Part shown: piece by piece, positions 22,210 through 30,819 of the stretch
Position numbering within the stretch: the stretch's first letter is position 1
Layout of the letters: each line of letters begins with the position of its first letter
From: a virus
IMG/VR virus record: IMGVR_UViG_3300006802_000066
Location: 1 to 31,027 of that record
Direction: 5' to 3' (one strand)
Length of the DNA: 31,027 bases
The notes under the pieces: generated by a model
Databases searched by the model: none
What the model was told of the DNA's origin: nothing
The model's input: the letters and a program-made list of their open reading frames with translations, nothing else
Program-made: the position numbers and the translations under genes

Positions 22210-22689
22210 ATGGATGGACTGACTATTTTTGAACGGAGAAAAAACTATAAAAACATGGTCGAAAACGAATGGCTGCTAAAGGTTGCAGGATTAATTGCGG
22301 GGAGTATAATAGCTTATTGCTCGCCTGTGATGGAGATATGTATGTACGTGTCATTTCTGATCGTGGCGGACACTTATACTGGTTTTATAAAGTACCGTCG
22401 AAAAAACGAGTCCGCCAACTTCTTTAGAGCTGTTCGGTCAGCGGAACTATTTACGGCAGTATCTAAATGGTCGGTGTACATGACTTGCGTAATGATCGCT
22501 CACGGCGTTCAATTATATATATCGCCAGACTTACCTATTGATAAGACTATGCTTGTAATACTTTGCTCGATCGAGTTCCGGAGTATCGACGAAAACATTT
22601 TCGAGATAACAGGTAAGAGCATTATAAAAATTTTCATCAGCGCGTTATCGCGCAATAAATCAAATATAAATGGAAAAGATCAAAAATAA
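22210..22689 (+). CDS. Second holin, phage_holin_4 (TcdE/phi29-like)
   Basis: A 159-residue membrane protein from ATG 22210; an in-frame TTG at 22201 would add three residues. Hydrophobic segments lie at about 26-50, 76-98 and 106-122. The patterns 'VADTYTGFIKYRRKNESANF' and 'EFRSIDENIFEITGKS' match the phage_holin_4 family ('D..tG', then 'ElkSi.EN'). It is unlike the Holin_3TM protein at 7354. It leads the second structural operon (tape measure, capsid, portal) and overlaps the next gene by 20 bases. Confidence 0.75.
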   Translation: MDGLTIFERRKNYKNMVENEWLLKVAGLIAGSIIAYCSPVMEICMYVSFLIVADTYTGFIKYRRKNESANFFRAVRSAELFTAVSKWSVYMTCVMIAHGVQLYISPDLPIDKTMLVILCSIEFRSIDENIFEITGKSIIKIFISALSRNKSNINGKDQK

Positions 22690-22924
22690 CGAAGTAGTTG
22701 TCACATCACCTTCGAAGGGTGACGTTGTAAAGTTAAGGCTGTACAGGGATAATATCGCTCAGATGCAGAGAAGAATAGGCGTTATAACTAGTGTTAGGAA
22801 AGGCGTTATCAATTATTCATTTGATAACATTGAAGGAAAGAAATTGAAAGCCTCGGTGGACGTTAATTCATTAGCTCGTAACGGGTATTGTTACGCAGGT
22901 TTTGAGCCAAAAGAATTAATATAA
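22670..22924 (+). CDS. Small hypothetical protein before tape measure
   Basis: An 84-residue basic beta-rich protein ('NEVVVTSPSKGDVVKLRLYR' and 'VITSVRKGVINYSFDNIEGK') starting inside the holin gene and ending 7 bases before the tape measure start. It may be a small tail or chaperone-related protein, but I recognise no family. Confidence 0.6.
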   Translation: MEKIKNNEVVVTSPSKGDVVKLRLYRDNIAQMQRRIGVITSVRKGVINYSFDNIEGKKLKASVDVNSLARNGYCYAGFEPKELI

Positions 22925-22931
22925 TCAACGT

Positions 22932-25292
22932 ATGGCTGAGGTAGTTCAGATAAAGACGGAGTTCGACGGCAAGCAGGCTGTTGGAGGATTGATCCAAATA
23001 GAGAAAGAAGCAAAGAAAGGAGGGAAGTCGTTAGCGCAAATGCAAGCTGACGCGGAGGAGTTAAGGGAGCAATTGGAGTCTACCGCGTCCGGAACCAAGG
23101 AGTTCGAACGCCTAAGAAAAGAGGTAGTAAAGGCAGATAGTGAGATTCAAACATTGTCTAAGACGATGGAGGGTATGGATGCCGAAGGGAAGGCGGGTGA
23201 GTTAGGTAAGGTCGCTGGAGGTATTGGATCAATAGCTACAGCCTCAGCTTTAGCGTTTGGCAACAATGAGGACGCGGAAGCTTTCTTCGAGACATTCGCT
23301 ACGGGTTTAGCTGTTACAGAAGCGTTTAAAGGAGGTATTGAGGCTGCGTCGGGAGTGATGAGGTTATTCCAATTAGGGGTTATTCAGGACACTGCGGCAA
23401 AGATAGCTAACACTGTAGCAACTATCGGGATGACTATCGCAACTGGCGCGCTTAATGTAGCGGTTGGAGTAGCTACGGCTGCCCAATGGCTATGGAATGC
23501 AGCTATGACAGCCAACCCTATCGGACTTATTGTTGTTGGTGTGGCAGCTCTCGCCGCAGGGGTGCTTTATGCGGTCGGAGCATTGGATGGAATTATCGAC
23601 GGTTTCACTGAATGGGGTAAAGCTATCTTGATCATGTTACCGCCGATATGGCTACTCGTTGAGGCTTACGACGCTTTATTCGGAGAGGAAGCTAAGAAGC
23701 AGGAGCAAATCAAAAAGGGCATACGCGACGAAGCTAAGGCGAGAGATCAAAGGATTAATGATATTAACCGAGTCCGCAAAGCGGAAAAGAAAGCTCACGA
23801 AGACAGGCAGAAGGCTTACGATGTCTATATAGACACCTTAGAGGCTGCCGGAGAGTCATCATTCAAAGCTAGGCTAAGTCAGTTAAAAGACATTTTAGCT
23901 GAAAAGGAAGCTGTTCTTGAATCATCAAACGCTAAGCTCCAGTCTTATATTGATTACTACATGAACGTCGCGGCTTTGCGAGGTCAATCAACTGACGACT
24001 TTAAGGCGCAAATGAAAAGGCAAGGCGTTGACTTCGATAAGTTACAGGCTCGTTTCAAAAAAGCTCAACAAGATCAAGTGAACGGCGTTCAGTATGCACA
24101 AAATGAAATTACGAGGCTCACGCGAGAGCACAACAAAGAGTTAGCGGATGAAGCTAAAGCCAAGCAGGATGAATTGGATAAACTCGCGGACGACGCTTTA
24201 AAAAGGCAAAGAGAGATATTTAAACAGCTTGATGATTTAGAGGTTCAGGATGACCCCGTAGCAAAGGCTATGCTAGATTTCGAAAGAAAAACCGAATTCT
24301 TAAACGAAGCCCTGCCGGAAGAGAATGCTTTAAGGATCGCGTTTGAAAAAGAGTTATACAAACAGCTTGACGAGATCGAGGAAGAGCGTCTGAAGAAGTT
24401 AGAGGAGGAGAGAGAGAAGTTAAGAGAATTAGAAGAAGAGGACTTGCAAAGGCGGATTGATGCGATAAGAGCATTGGACGACGTGGAAGCTGAGCGTGAT
24501 CCTGTAGCTAAAGCGATGCTCGATTTCGAAAGAAAAATAGAAACGCTCGACGCTACCATACCTGAAGAAAACGCATTGATAGTAGCTTATGAACAGCAGC
24601 TTATAGATGAATTAGCGTTACTGGATCAAGAAGCGAAGGACGCTGAGGTAGACAGAGCTAAAGAGGCAGCGGAAGAGATCGAGAAAATACGTAATGAAAA
24701 GATAGAGGCAGCAAAAAATGGAATCGAGTCGATCGCTAACGTGTCAAACATTGTTGAAGAACTACAAGTTGCTCAGGCGGGCGATAATGAGGAGAAAAAG
24801 GAGCGTATAAGAAAGGCATCGTTCAAGCGAACTAAAGCACTTCAACTTAGTTTAGCTATAGTGGATGGCTTTAAGGCTGTCACTTCATCACTAGCTTTGT
24901 CACCTATTGCACTCGGTCCTGTGCCCAACCCTGCGGGTATCGCTTCACTAGCCTTTGCAGTCACCACTTCGGCGGCTAATATCGCTAAGATAGCGACGTC
25001 TAAATACAGTGGAGGAGGTGCAGCTCCCGTATCTTCCCCTAGCTTATCCGGTGCTAGCGGTAGCGTGGGTGGAGGCTCAATTAATTCAGCAGCTTCAACC
25101 GTGCCTTCGGGAGGTGCTGACTTTAATTTAGACAGCTCGCCGCAAGTTAGTTCAGGGTCTGATCCACAGTCATCTGGACAAAGCCAGACAGGTAGCGGAG
25201 AAATTAAGGTCAGGGCGGTAGTTGTTGAGTCAGATGTAACGAACTCACAGCTTGCGGTAGGCGCAATAAATAGTCAAGCTAGTTTTAATTAA
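22932..25292 (+). CDS. Tail tape measure protein
   Basis: A 786-residue protein. Residues 1-90 are a charged N-terminus with coiled coil ('AQMQADAEELREQLESTASG'). Residues about 130-260 are a hydrophobic region with several membrane-like segments ('GMTIATGALNVAVGVATAAQ', 'NPIGLIVVGVAALAAGVLYA'). A long charged coiled coil (270-650) and a Gly/Ser-rich tail follow. The stretch 'DPVAKAMLDFERK' begins two copies of a 39-residue motif at about 441 and 523. It sets tail length; by the usual ruler rule 786 residues suggest a long flexible tail. Confidence 0.85.
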   Translation: MAEVVQIKTEFDGKQAVGGLIQIEKEAKKGGKSLAQMQADAEELREQLESTASGTKEFERLRKEVVKADSEIQTLSKTMEGMDAEGKAGELGKVAGGIGSIATASALAFGNNEDAEAFFETFATGLAVTEAFKGGIEAASGVMRLFQLGVIQDTAAKIANTVATIGMTIATGALNVAVGVATAAQWLWNAAMTANPIGLIVVGVAALAAGVLYAVGALDGIIDGFTEWGKAILIMLPPIWLLVEAYDALFGEEAKKQEQIKKGIRDEAKARDQRINDINRVRKAEKKAHEDRQKAYDVYIDTLEAAGESSFKARLSQLKDILAEKEAVLESSNAKLQSYIDYYMNVAALRGQSTDDFKAQMKRQGVDFDKLQARFKKAQQDQVNGVQYAQNEITRLTREHNKELADEAKAKQDELDKLADDALKRQREIFKQLDDLEVQDDPVAKAMLDFERKTEFLNEALPEENALRIAFEKELYKQLDEIEEERLKKLEEEREKLRELEEEDLQRRIDAIRALDDVEAERDPVAKAMLDFERKIETLDATIPEENALIVAYEQQLIDELALLDQEAKDAEVDRAKEAAEEIEKIRNEKIEAAKNGIESIANVSNIVEELQVAQAGDNEEKKERIRKASFKRTKALQLSLAIVDGFKAVTSSLALSPIALGPVPNPAGIASLAFAVTTSAANIAKIATSKYSGGGAAPVSSPSLSGASGSVGGGSINSAASTVPSGGADFNLDSSPQVSSGSDPQSSGQSQTGSGEIKVRAVVVESDVTNSQLAVGAINSQASFN

Positions 25293-25304
25293 TAAATAAA
25301 AAAA

Positions 25305-26009
25305 ATGAAAAAAGATAATTTACCCGTTTACAACGCTGTTGTAGATGTGATGGACGAGAAGAGTGGGACTAATAAGATTTCGTTCGTAAAAAACCCCGCA
25401 AACAAAAGTGTCAGCCTATTATTTAAAGACCAAGTTAAGAAGGCAGCAGTAAAGCTGTCCAACGAAGGTGATAAGAGATTGGCGACGGCTTTAGTGATGT
25501 CGCCGGACATTCCTATTTACCGATCTGATGAAAATTTGGGGGAGTTTTACGTAAACTATCCCGCCAAAACCATAGAGTTAATGCGGGACAAGTATATGTT
25601 TATGAAGAAAACTGACCTTTTCGATGTGGAGCATTCGAAAGACGTTGAAGGCGTGTATATGGTTGAGACTGGTATTGTTGATAGTACTAGAGGTATGGCA
25701 GCTCCTGACGGGTTAATGGATGCGGAAGGTAAGGCACTTGCTGATGGTAGTTGGTGGGCGACGTTCAGAGTGTTGAATGATGAGGTTTGGAACGGACTTA
25801 AAAGCGGAGAGTTGACGGGGGTTTCACTAGATGGCGTATTCGACCTTTACGAGACAGAAATATCAAGCGACAACGCAGATGTAGAGAAGAAAAAAGAGGA
25901 GAAAATGAAAAATGAAGAAAAAAAGAAAATTAGCCTATCTATATTTGATACAGATAAAAGCAAGTTTGAACGACTAACAGCGATCAGGCAGCTTGAAAAT
26001 ATTAAATAA
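25305..26009 (+). CDS. XkdF-like prohead protease
   Basis: A 234-residue protein with the phage XkdF/serine protease pattern: 'KISFVKNPANKSVSLLF' at the start, 'ATALVMSPDIPIYRSDENLG' in the middle, a candidate His in 'FDVEHSKDVEG' and a candidate Ser in 'LTGVSLDGVF'. A charged Lys/Glu tail (about 190-234) may be a scaffold-like extension. It would cut scaffold and capsid proteins during head maturation. The stop overlaps the next ATG (TAATG). Confidence 0.75.
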   Translation: MKKDNLPVYNAVVDVMDEKSGTNKISFVKNPANKSVSLLFKDQVKKAAVKLSNEGDKRLATALVMSPDIPIYRSDENLGEFYVNYPAKTIELMRDKYMFMKKTDLFDVEHSKDVEGVYMVETGIVDSTRGMAAPDGLMDAEGKALADGSWWATFRVLNDEVWNGLKSGELTGVSLDGVFDLYETEISSDNADVEKKKEEKMKNEEKKKISLSIFDTDKSKFERLTAIRQLENIK

Positions 26010-27139
26010 TGAAGAGGAACAAGGGCAATGTATTAGCTGACACCGAAAAGGTTATGGTACTCAATGCGCTTGCTTCGAAAGGTTACAAAAAGCCGTCTAA
26101 CTACAAGCTTATTCATTCCGAAATTTGCGACGAAAACGAGGATCTATACGACTACGATTCGTATATCAAAAAGGTTGTTAAATCATACGGTGAAAAGCTG
26201 TCGGTTAGTACGGTGTCTAACCCTAACGAATCCAGCCGTTTAGATTATGGTCAGTACAAAGTTAGGTTCAGATATGTGCTTTCACCTCTTCACGCTGGTG
26301 AGGCTACGATTAAAGAAAATAGTCGCGAGTTTTGTCAAGTACTTATTGGTGAAGGGAAGTTATACAGGATCGAAGACATTAACATAATGTCGTTCAGAGG
26401 TGTTAACCCCATCACTAATAAGAATTATTCAATATTCAAGCTCAAAGGTCATTGGAATTGCAGACACGCTTGGCAACGCGAAGTTTACATAATTGAGCGT
26501 GATAATCAAGAGGTTGGCAACAACCCTATTGTTGAACAAAACATTTTACTTAAAATGAAAAAAAAATTATTTGAGATGGCTAGAAAGCTATCAAACACTA
26601 ATGTTAAGTTGACGGATGCGGAAAAATTGGAGTTATCAGAAATGATTGCAAAAAAAGCTGCTGACGCTAATTTGAAATTTTTAGACGCGGTTTCCGGTGA
26701 CACTGTAATGAAAATTGAAGGCGAAGAATTAACCGTAGGGGCATCTGTTACGACTGTTGATGCTGAGGGAAATGAGGTAGAGACTGCGGACGGAACTTAC
26801 GAGGTTAAGGTTGGGGAAAAAGATTTTTCTATCGTTATTAAAGACAGTATGATCGAGTCATTCGCTGAGGTGGTGGCTACAGCGGAGGGTGAGCAATTTA
26901 ATGCAGAAAAGAGCTACGGCGATCTAATTAAAAAGTTGGACGACATTTCTAGCAGACTTCCAAAAAAAGAAGATAGCGTTGACGCAAAAATGACCAAAGC
27001 TATTAAGGATTTAAAAGCTGAAATGTCAGAGATTATAGATGAAAAGTTATCTAAAGCCCCTGCATTCAAAAACAGACAGCAAGCCTATTCTTCGCAAGGA
27101 TCGGGATTCGGCGACATTCTAGAGAGGTCTAAAGCATAA
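26009..27139 (+). CDS. Mu gpF-like head protein fused to a scaffold-like C-terminus
   Basis: A 376-residue protein with two parts. Residues about 80-165 carry the C-terminal signature of Mu gpF-type head morphogenesis proteins: 'FRYVLSPLHAGEATIKENSR', 'FCQVLIGEGKLYRIEDIN' and 'GHWNCRHAWQREVYI'. Residues 183-376 are acidic and helical with a coiled coil ('EDSVDAKMTKAIKDLKAEMS') and an internal Met (183, ATG 26555) followed by an AT-rich start-like context, like a scaffold produced by an internal start. It sits between protease and capsid, the usual place for scaffold. Confidence 0.65.
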   Translation: MKRNKGNVLADTEKVMVLNALASKGYKKPSNYKLIHSEICDENEDLYDYDSYIKKVVKSYGEKLSVSTVSNPNESSRLDYGQYKVRFRYVLSPLHAGEATIKENSREFCQVLIGEGKLYRIEDINIMSFRGVNPITNKNYSIFKLKGHWNCRHAWQREVYIIERDNQEVGNNPIVEQNILLKMKKKLFEMARKLSNTNVKLTDAEKLELSEMIAKKAADANLKFLDAVSGDTVMKIEGEELTVGASVTTVDAEGNEVETADGTYEVKVGEKDFSIVIKDSMIESFAEVVATAEGEQFNAEKSYGDLIKKLDDISSRLPKKEDSVDAKMTKAIKDLKAEMSEIIDEKLSKAPAFKNRQQAYSSQGSGFGDILERSKA

Positions 27140-27193
27140 GGTCGGTAGCCACCTTTAAAAAGGCTTATTATTTAAAATTAAAACAAAAAACAA

Positions 27194-28093
27194 ATGTCAT
27201 TAAACATCGCGGCTATAACGCCATACGTAAAGGAGAATGCTAAAAATATTATCTCCCGCTCCATTCTGGGAATGGAATCATTAAAGTACTTAACTGTTCA
27301 GCCAAATATTAAGAGTTCTGAAAATCTAACCAACATCGTTACACAAGCTTCTCTTCAAGCAGGGTCTTGTGGATGGTCACCTTCAGGTGTCACCACTTTA
27401 GGTAAGCGTACTATTACGGTAACCGACATCATGTCCCAAGAGTCCATTTGTATGAAGATTTTGGAAAATACTTTGTTCCAATTAATAGCTACGGCAGGAA
27501 CTATTGCGGGTAACGAAAACTTCGTGCTAGAGCAAGCATACATGGATAATAAAATCCTAACCATTCAGGAGCAGTTGGAGTCTGATATTTGGGCAGGAAC
27601 AGTTGTTGGAGGGAGGTTCTTTGATGGATTGTTAGAGGTTATCAATACTGACGTTGTTCCTTTAGGGGTGAGCAATGTGATTGCTCGTACTGGGTCTATA
27701 ATTGACGACATCGACTCTCTAATTGCCTTGCTTCCTAAAGGGGCTTTGAAGGCTAAGGATTTGCACATCTATTTAGATTCGGCAAACTACCTTAAATTAA
27801 TGATCGAGGTAAGAGACAAGAATTGGTTTCATGTCACAACCGGAGACTCTCAGAAAATGGAGTATGTTTATCCGGGCACTAACATTAAGGTTGTTGGTGT
27901 TAACGGTTTTGACGGTGACAACTCGATCGTTTTAGCTTCGAAGTCTAACTTGGTTATTGGTACTGACCTTGCGGGAGACTTTGAGACTGCGAAATTCTGG
28001 TATTCTGAGGACAATTTAGAGCACAGATTTCACATGAATTTCCGTCTAGGAAACCAAATAGCTATACCTGCTGAGGTTGTAGTAGCTCAATAA
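27194..28093 (+). CDS. Major capsid protein
   Basis: A 299-residue protein right after the scaffold-like gene. It has a helical N-terminus ('MSLNIAAITPYVKENAKNII'), a beta-rich core and 'FVLEQAYMDNKILTIQEQLE' like the spine helix of HK97-fold capsids, plus 'WFHVTTGDSQ' and a C-terminal 'LGNQIAIPAEVVVAQ'. Its length and position (after protease and scaffold, before tail tube) fit the main shell protein. No decoration protein is seen near it. Confidence 0.75.
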   Translation: MSLNIAAITPYVKENAKNIISRSILGMESLKYLTVQPNIKSSENLTNIVTQASLQAGSCGWSPSGVTTLGKRTITVTDIMSQESICMKILENTLFQLIATAGTIAGNENFVLEQAYMDNKILTIQEQLESDIWAGTVVGGRFFDGLLEVINTDVVPLGVSNVIARTGSIIDDIDSLIALLPKGALKAKDLHIYLDSANYLKLMIEVRDKNWFHVTTGDSQKMEYVYPGTNIKVVGVNGFDGDNSIVLASKSNLVIGTDLAGDFETAKFWYSEDNLEHRFHMNFRLGNQIAIPAEVVVAQ

Positions 28094-28105
28094 ATTAAAA
28101 ACAAT

Positions 28106-28136
28106 TAGCCGGACAATTTTTCGAATCGTCCGGCTA
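28106..28136 (+). other. Hairpin between capsid and tail tube genes
   Basis: TAGCCGGAC (28106-28114) pairs perfectly with GTCCGGCTA (28128-28136), 9-bp stem. An A-run rather than a T-run follows on the plus strand, so it is not a standard terminator for the capsid transcript. It may protect the capsid mRNA 3' end or set relative levels of capsid and tube messages. For leftward RNA it is followed by a T-rich tract. Confidence 0.6.
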
Positions 28137-28153
28137 TGTAAAAAAAATATAAT

Positions 28154-28729
28154 ATGGCAGGATGCGTATTAACAAGCGGCTATCAGTTAGCTTGCCAAGC
28201 AGGATCGGCAGGAGTTCACACGGTGTACATCGCTGGTCATTTTAAGGGAGTAGTCTACTACTCCGAAGCAGATAACGGAGGAGCTTCAACAGGGATATTG
28301 GAAAGTTGGGAAGACCCGTTAGCGGTTTCAACTTTAGATTTTAAAACTTTCGAGCAAGATGTTCAGATAGCTGCGGGCACTGAGAATGTTGTAGCTGATC
28401 GAGTTAACCAAACGGTTTACATTGAGCAATCTGTTGAGATTACTATACACTACGGAAAAGACCCTTTAGTTAACGATGCGAATAGAACTATGATGCAGGA
28501 GTTAATCAAAGGCAATATGGCTATCATTGTTCGTGAAAACAATGGCAACCACAGGCTTTACGGAGCTGAAAATGGCTTACGAGTTACGGCGGGAGCTGGT
28601 GGTACAGGAAAAGCTTTTGGAGATTTAAACGGAATTGTCCTAACATTGTCAGGCATGGAACCTGACTTCGCCCCTTTAGTTAACTTAGGTATTACAGCTC
28701 CAGTTAACGGTCAACCATTCACGATTTAA
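28154..28729 (+). CDS. Major tail tube protein
   Basis: A 191-residue beta-rich protein with the pattern of Bacteroidota phage tube proteins: 'MAGCVLTSGYQLACQAGSAG' at the N-terminus, 'STLDFKTFEQDVQIAAGTEN' in the middle and 'GLRVTAGAGGTGKAFGDLNG' then 'IVLTLSGMEPDF' near the end. It would form the hexameric tube stack. The stop overlaps the next ATG by one base. Confidence 0.7.
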   Translation: MAGCVLTSGYQLACQAGSAGVHTVYIAGHFKGVVYYSEADNGGASTGILESWEDPLAVSTLDFKTFEQDVQIAAGTENVVADRVNQTVYIEQSVEITIHYGKDPLVNDANRTMMQELIKGNMAIIVRENNGNHRLYGAENGLRVTAGAGGTGKAFGDLNGIVLTLSGMEPDFAPLVNLGITAPVNGQPFTI

Positions 28730-29118
28730 TGATCGTAGTTAAACAAGGACTAAATGAGGTGTTGGCTACTTTATCTGAACGGGTAACGTTGCCAGCACCT
28801 TATTTTTTATTGCTGAGAGTTACCAACGTGTCAGACGAATTATTCGAAAAGATAGTATTGGTTAATAATCTAACGACAAGCGAGGCGATTGATCGAATAG
28901 GGCTAGAGCTAGTCGCTGATAAGCTGTTAGAAGACCTCTCAGGAGCTAAAATACATCTGAATGAAGGTGAGTACCGTTATGAGTTTTATGAAAGCTTAGA
29001 CACCTCCTTAGATGTGTCCGGTAAAACTTTGCTTGAAGTTGGGTTGTTGAGGTATTACGGATTAAAAACAGAAACACTATACAATGAACAAATCACAGAA
29101 AAAACCTACAGAGGTTAG
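28729..29118 (+). CDS. Hypothetical structural protein between tube and portal
   Basis: A 129-residue mixed alpha/beta protein. N-terminal strands ('MIVVKQGLNEVLATLSERVT', 'PYFLLLRVTNVSD') and the C-terminal 'GEYRYEFYESLDTSLDVSGK' look like a small virion component. It overlaps the portal gene by 35 bases if the portal starts at 29084. No family recognised. Confidence 0.55.
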   Translation: MIVVKQGLNEVLATLSERVTLPAPYFLLLRVTNVSDELFEKIVLVNNLTTSEAIDRIGLELVADKLLEDLSGAKIHLNEGEYRYEFYESLDTSLDVSGKTLLEVGLLRYYGLKTETLYNEQITEKTYRG

Positions 29119-30259
29119 AAGGGTGGCTATGGAGTCTGTCAGTCTCGACTTCTCGGACAGCATCCCTGCGATGTCATTTAAAGAAGATAAGAGACTGGGT
29201 ATCATTAAGGCAGGTGATGACAATGCTTATTTCGATTTTTTAGAAGAGCTTGTAACTGATGGGTCAGGCAAGCATTCGGCTATCATATCTAAAAAAACAA
29301 AGATGATAGCAGGCAACGGCTTTCAGAACGATAGGAATGGGGTTCTGAAAGACTTTATCCGAAACTCGAACGGAAACGGAACGCTGACTAACATAGCTAA
29401 ATTAGTAGCTATGGACTTGGAAGTGTTTAATGCTTTCGCTTTAATTGTTCGATGGAACAATGATAAGACTTATATTTCAGCCATCGACCATAAGTCTGTG
29501 AAAGAAGTTAGAAAAGGTATTCAGGAAGGGGTGTGGAAGGTGTCGGACGACTGGAAAAACCCGAATAAGCCAGAGTCTAATACTCGTAGTTACAGGGAGT
29601 TTACAGGCAAAAAAGGATTGCCTGCAGATTTTGAAAGCCTGAACGACGAGGAAAAGGAAATGCAACTTGTTGAGGTTATTTATTACAAAGTTGCAGGCAT
29701 CGGGTCGAAGCACTACGGAGTGCCTTACTACAAGCCTTCTATCGACTGGATATTAACGGATAAGGAATGTGGTAAATATTCCTTCAATAACGTTAATAAC
29801 AACTTTGTTGGAGGTTATCATATCGACTTTATAAGCGAAGTACTGCCGACAAATGACGAGCGACGAGATATTAAGCAAAAATTCAAAAAAGAATACACGG
29901 GAGCGGAAGCAGAGAAGGTTATAATGACTTTCTCAGAAGCAGGCAGTAAGACGCAAATAACCCCCCTGCCTACTAACGGTAGCGAGGACGCTTTTATGAA
30001 TACTGAAATGCGTGCTCAGGAAAATATTTTCATTATACATGAAGTAGTTAATCCTTTACTTTTCGGAATCAGAGTGCCCGGACAACTTGGCGGTGGAGAT
30101 GAGCTTGAAGAGAGCCTGAGTATTTTTCAATCAACGTACATAGACTCTAAGCAGGAGATCATAGAAGACGTGCTCAACATGTTAGCTAGGATCAACGGCT
30201 TAGTCGAGGAATTAAAGCTAAAGCCTTACGTAGTGACTAAACCTAAACAATCTATTTAA
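29084..30259 (+). CDS. Portal protein
   Basis: A 391-residue protein of the portal type used by Bacteroidota siphoviruses: 'DFLEELVTDGSGKHSAIISK' followed by 'KTKMIAGNGF' in the N-terminal part, 'VPYYKPSIDWILTDKECGKY' in the middle wing, and 'IHEVVNPLLFGIRVPGQLGG' in the crown region. It forms the dodecameric DNA gate at one capsid vertex. An internal Met at 29129 would avoid the 35-base overlap; I keep 29084 because it is closer to the preceding gene's open reading. A head gene placed after the tail genes is unusual. Confidence 0.75.
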   Translation: MNKSQKKPTEVRRVAMESVSLDFSDSIPAMSFKEDKRLGIIKAGDDNAYFDFLEELVTDGSGKHSAIISKKTKMIAGNGFQNDRNGVLKDFIRNSNGNGTLTNIAKLVAMDLEVFNAFALIVRWNNDKTYISAIDHKSVKEVRKGIQEGVWKVSDDWKNPNKPESNTRSYREFTGKKGLPADFESLNDEEKEMQLVEVIYYKVAGIGSKHYGVPYYKPSIDWILTDKECGKYSFNNVNNNFVGGYHIDFISEVLPTNDERRDIKQKFKKEYTGAEAEKVIMTFSEAGSKTQITPLPTNGSEDAFMNTEMRAQENIFIIHEVVNPLLFGIRVPGQLGGGDELEESLSIFQSTYIDSKQEIIEDVLNMLARINGLVEELKLKPYVVTKPKQSI

Positions 30260-30260
30260 T

Positions 30261-30776
30261 ATGGAAATAGTAAGATTCCTGACTGTCGAAAGTCTCAAAA
30301 ATACGATGCCGATAAATATCGACGTCGATTCGAAAATTATTCGCGACGTTATACAGGTTGAGCAAGATGTTGAGGTGATGCAGTTACTAGGTTCTGAGCT
30401 GTATGAAAAAATAACGAGTCTAGTTTCTTCAGGCGATATCTCGTTGGTTGAGAACGCAGACTACAAGAAATTGTTGGACGATCATATAATAAAGGTATTG
30501 ACTTACCTTTCTTACTCATCGTTAGTTTCTCACACGTCTTTTCAATTCACTGATAAAGGTATTCAGCTTAGAGGATCGGATAATTCTCAGGCAGCTTCAA
30601 TTGAACAGGTAAACAGCATTAGAAAGAAGTACCGAAACAGCGGCGAACTATTTGCTAACATGATGGTGGATTTTATTCATTGCAACCTTGAAAAATTCCC
30701 TGAATACTGCCCCGAAGAACCCGAAAGCATGAAGCCTACAGGCAGGGGTTACACTTGCCCAATCCAATTTGATTAA
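30261..30776 (+). CDS. Head-tail connector, DUF6712-like
   Basis: A 171-residue protein, helical in the middle ('DSKIIRDVIQVEQDVEVMQL', 'YKKLLDDHIIKVLTYLSYSS'), with a Pro-rich C-terminus 'CPEEPESMKPTGRGYTCPIQ'. The order (after portal) and the shape fit a portal adaptor that joins head to tail. Last gene before the terminator and array. Confidence 0.65.
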   Translation: MEIVRFLTVESLKNTMPINIDVDSKIIRDVIQVEQDVEVMQLLGSELYEKITSLVSSGDISLVENADYKKLLDDHIIKVLTYLSYSSLVSHTSFQFTDKGIQLRGSDNSQAASIEQVNSIRKKYRNSGELFANMMVDFIHCNLEKFPEYCPEEPESMKPTGRGYTCPIQFD

Positions 30777-30819
30777 ACAAAATGAACAGAATTAACACCT
30801 GTTCGTTTTGTTTATTTTT
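30775..30819 (+). terminator. Strong terminator of the structural operon
   Basis: AAACAAAATGAACAG (30775-30789) pairs with CTGTTCGTTTTGTTT (30799-30813) over 15 positions with one G-U wobble, followed by ATTTTTAC. The stem begins inside the connector stop codon. Part of the right arm reappears, inverted and without its partner, at 6851-6877 as part of the inverted array. Confidence 0.9.

Noticed and set aside
24245-24559. Minus-strand Ser/Phe-rich frame
   Set aside because: It is a shadow of the Glu/Lys-rich coiled coil of the tape measure.
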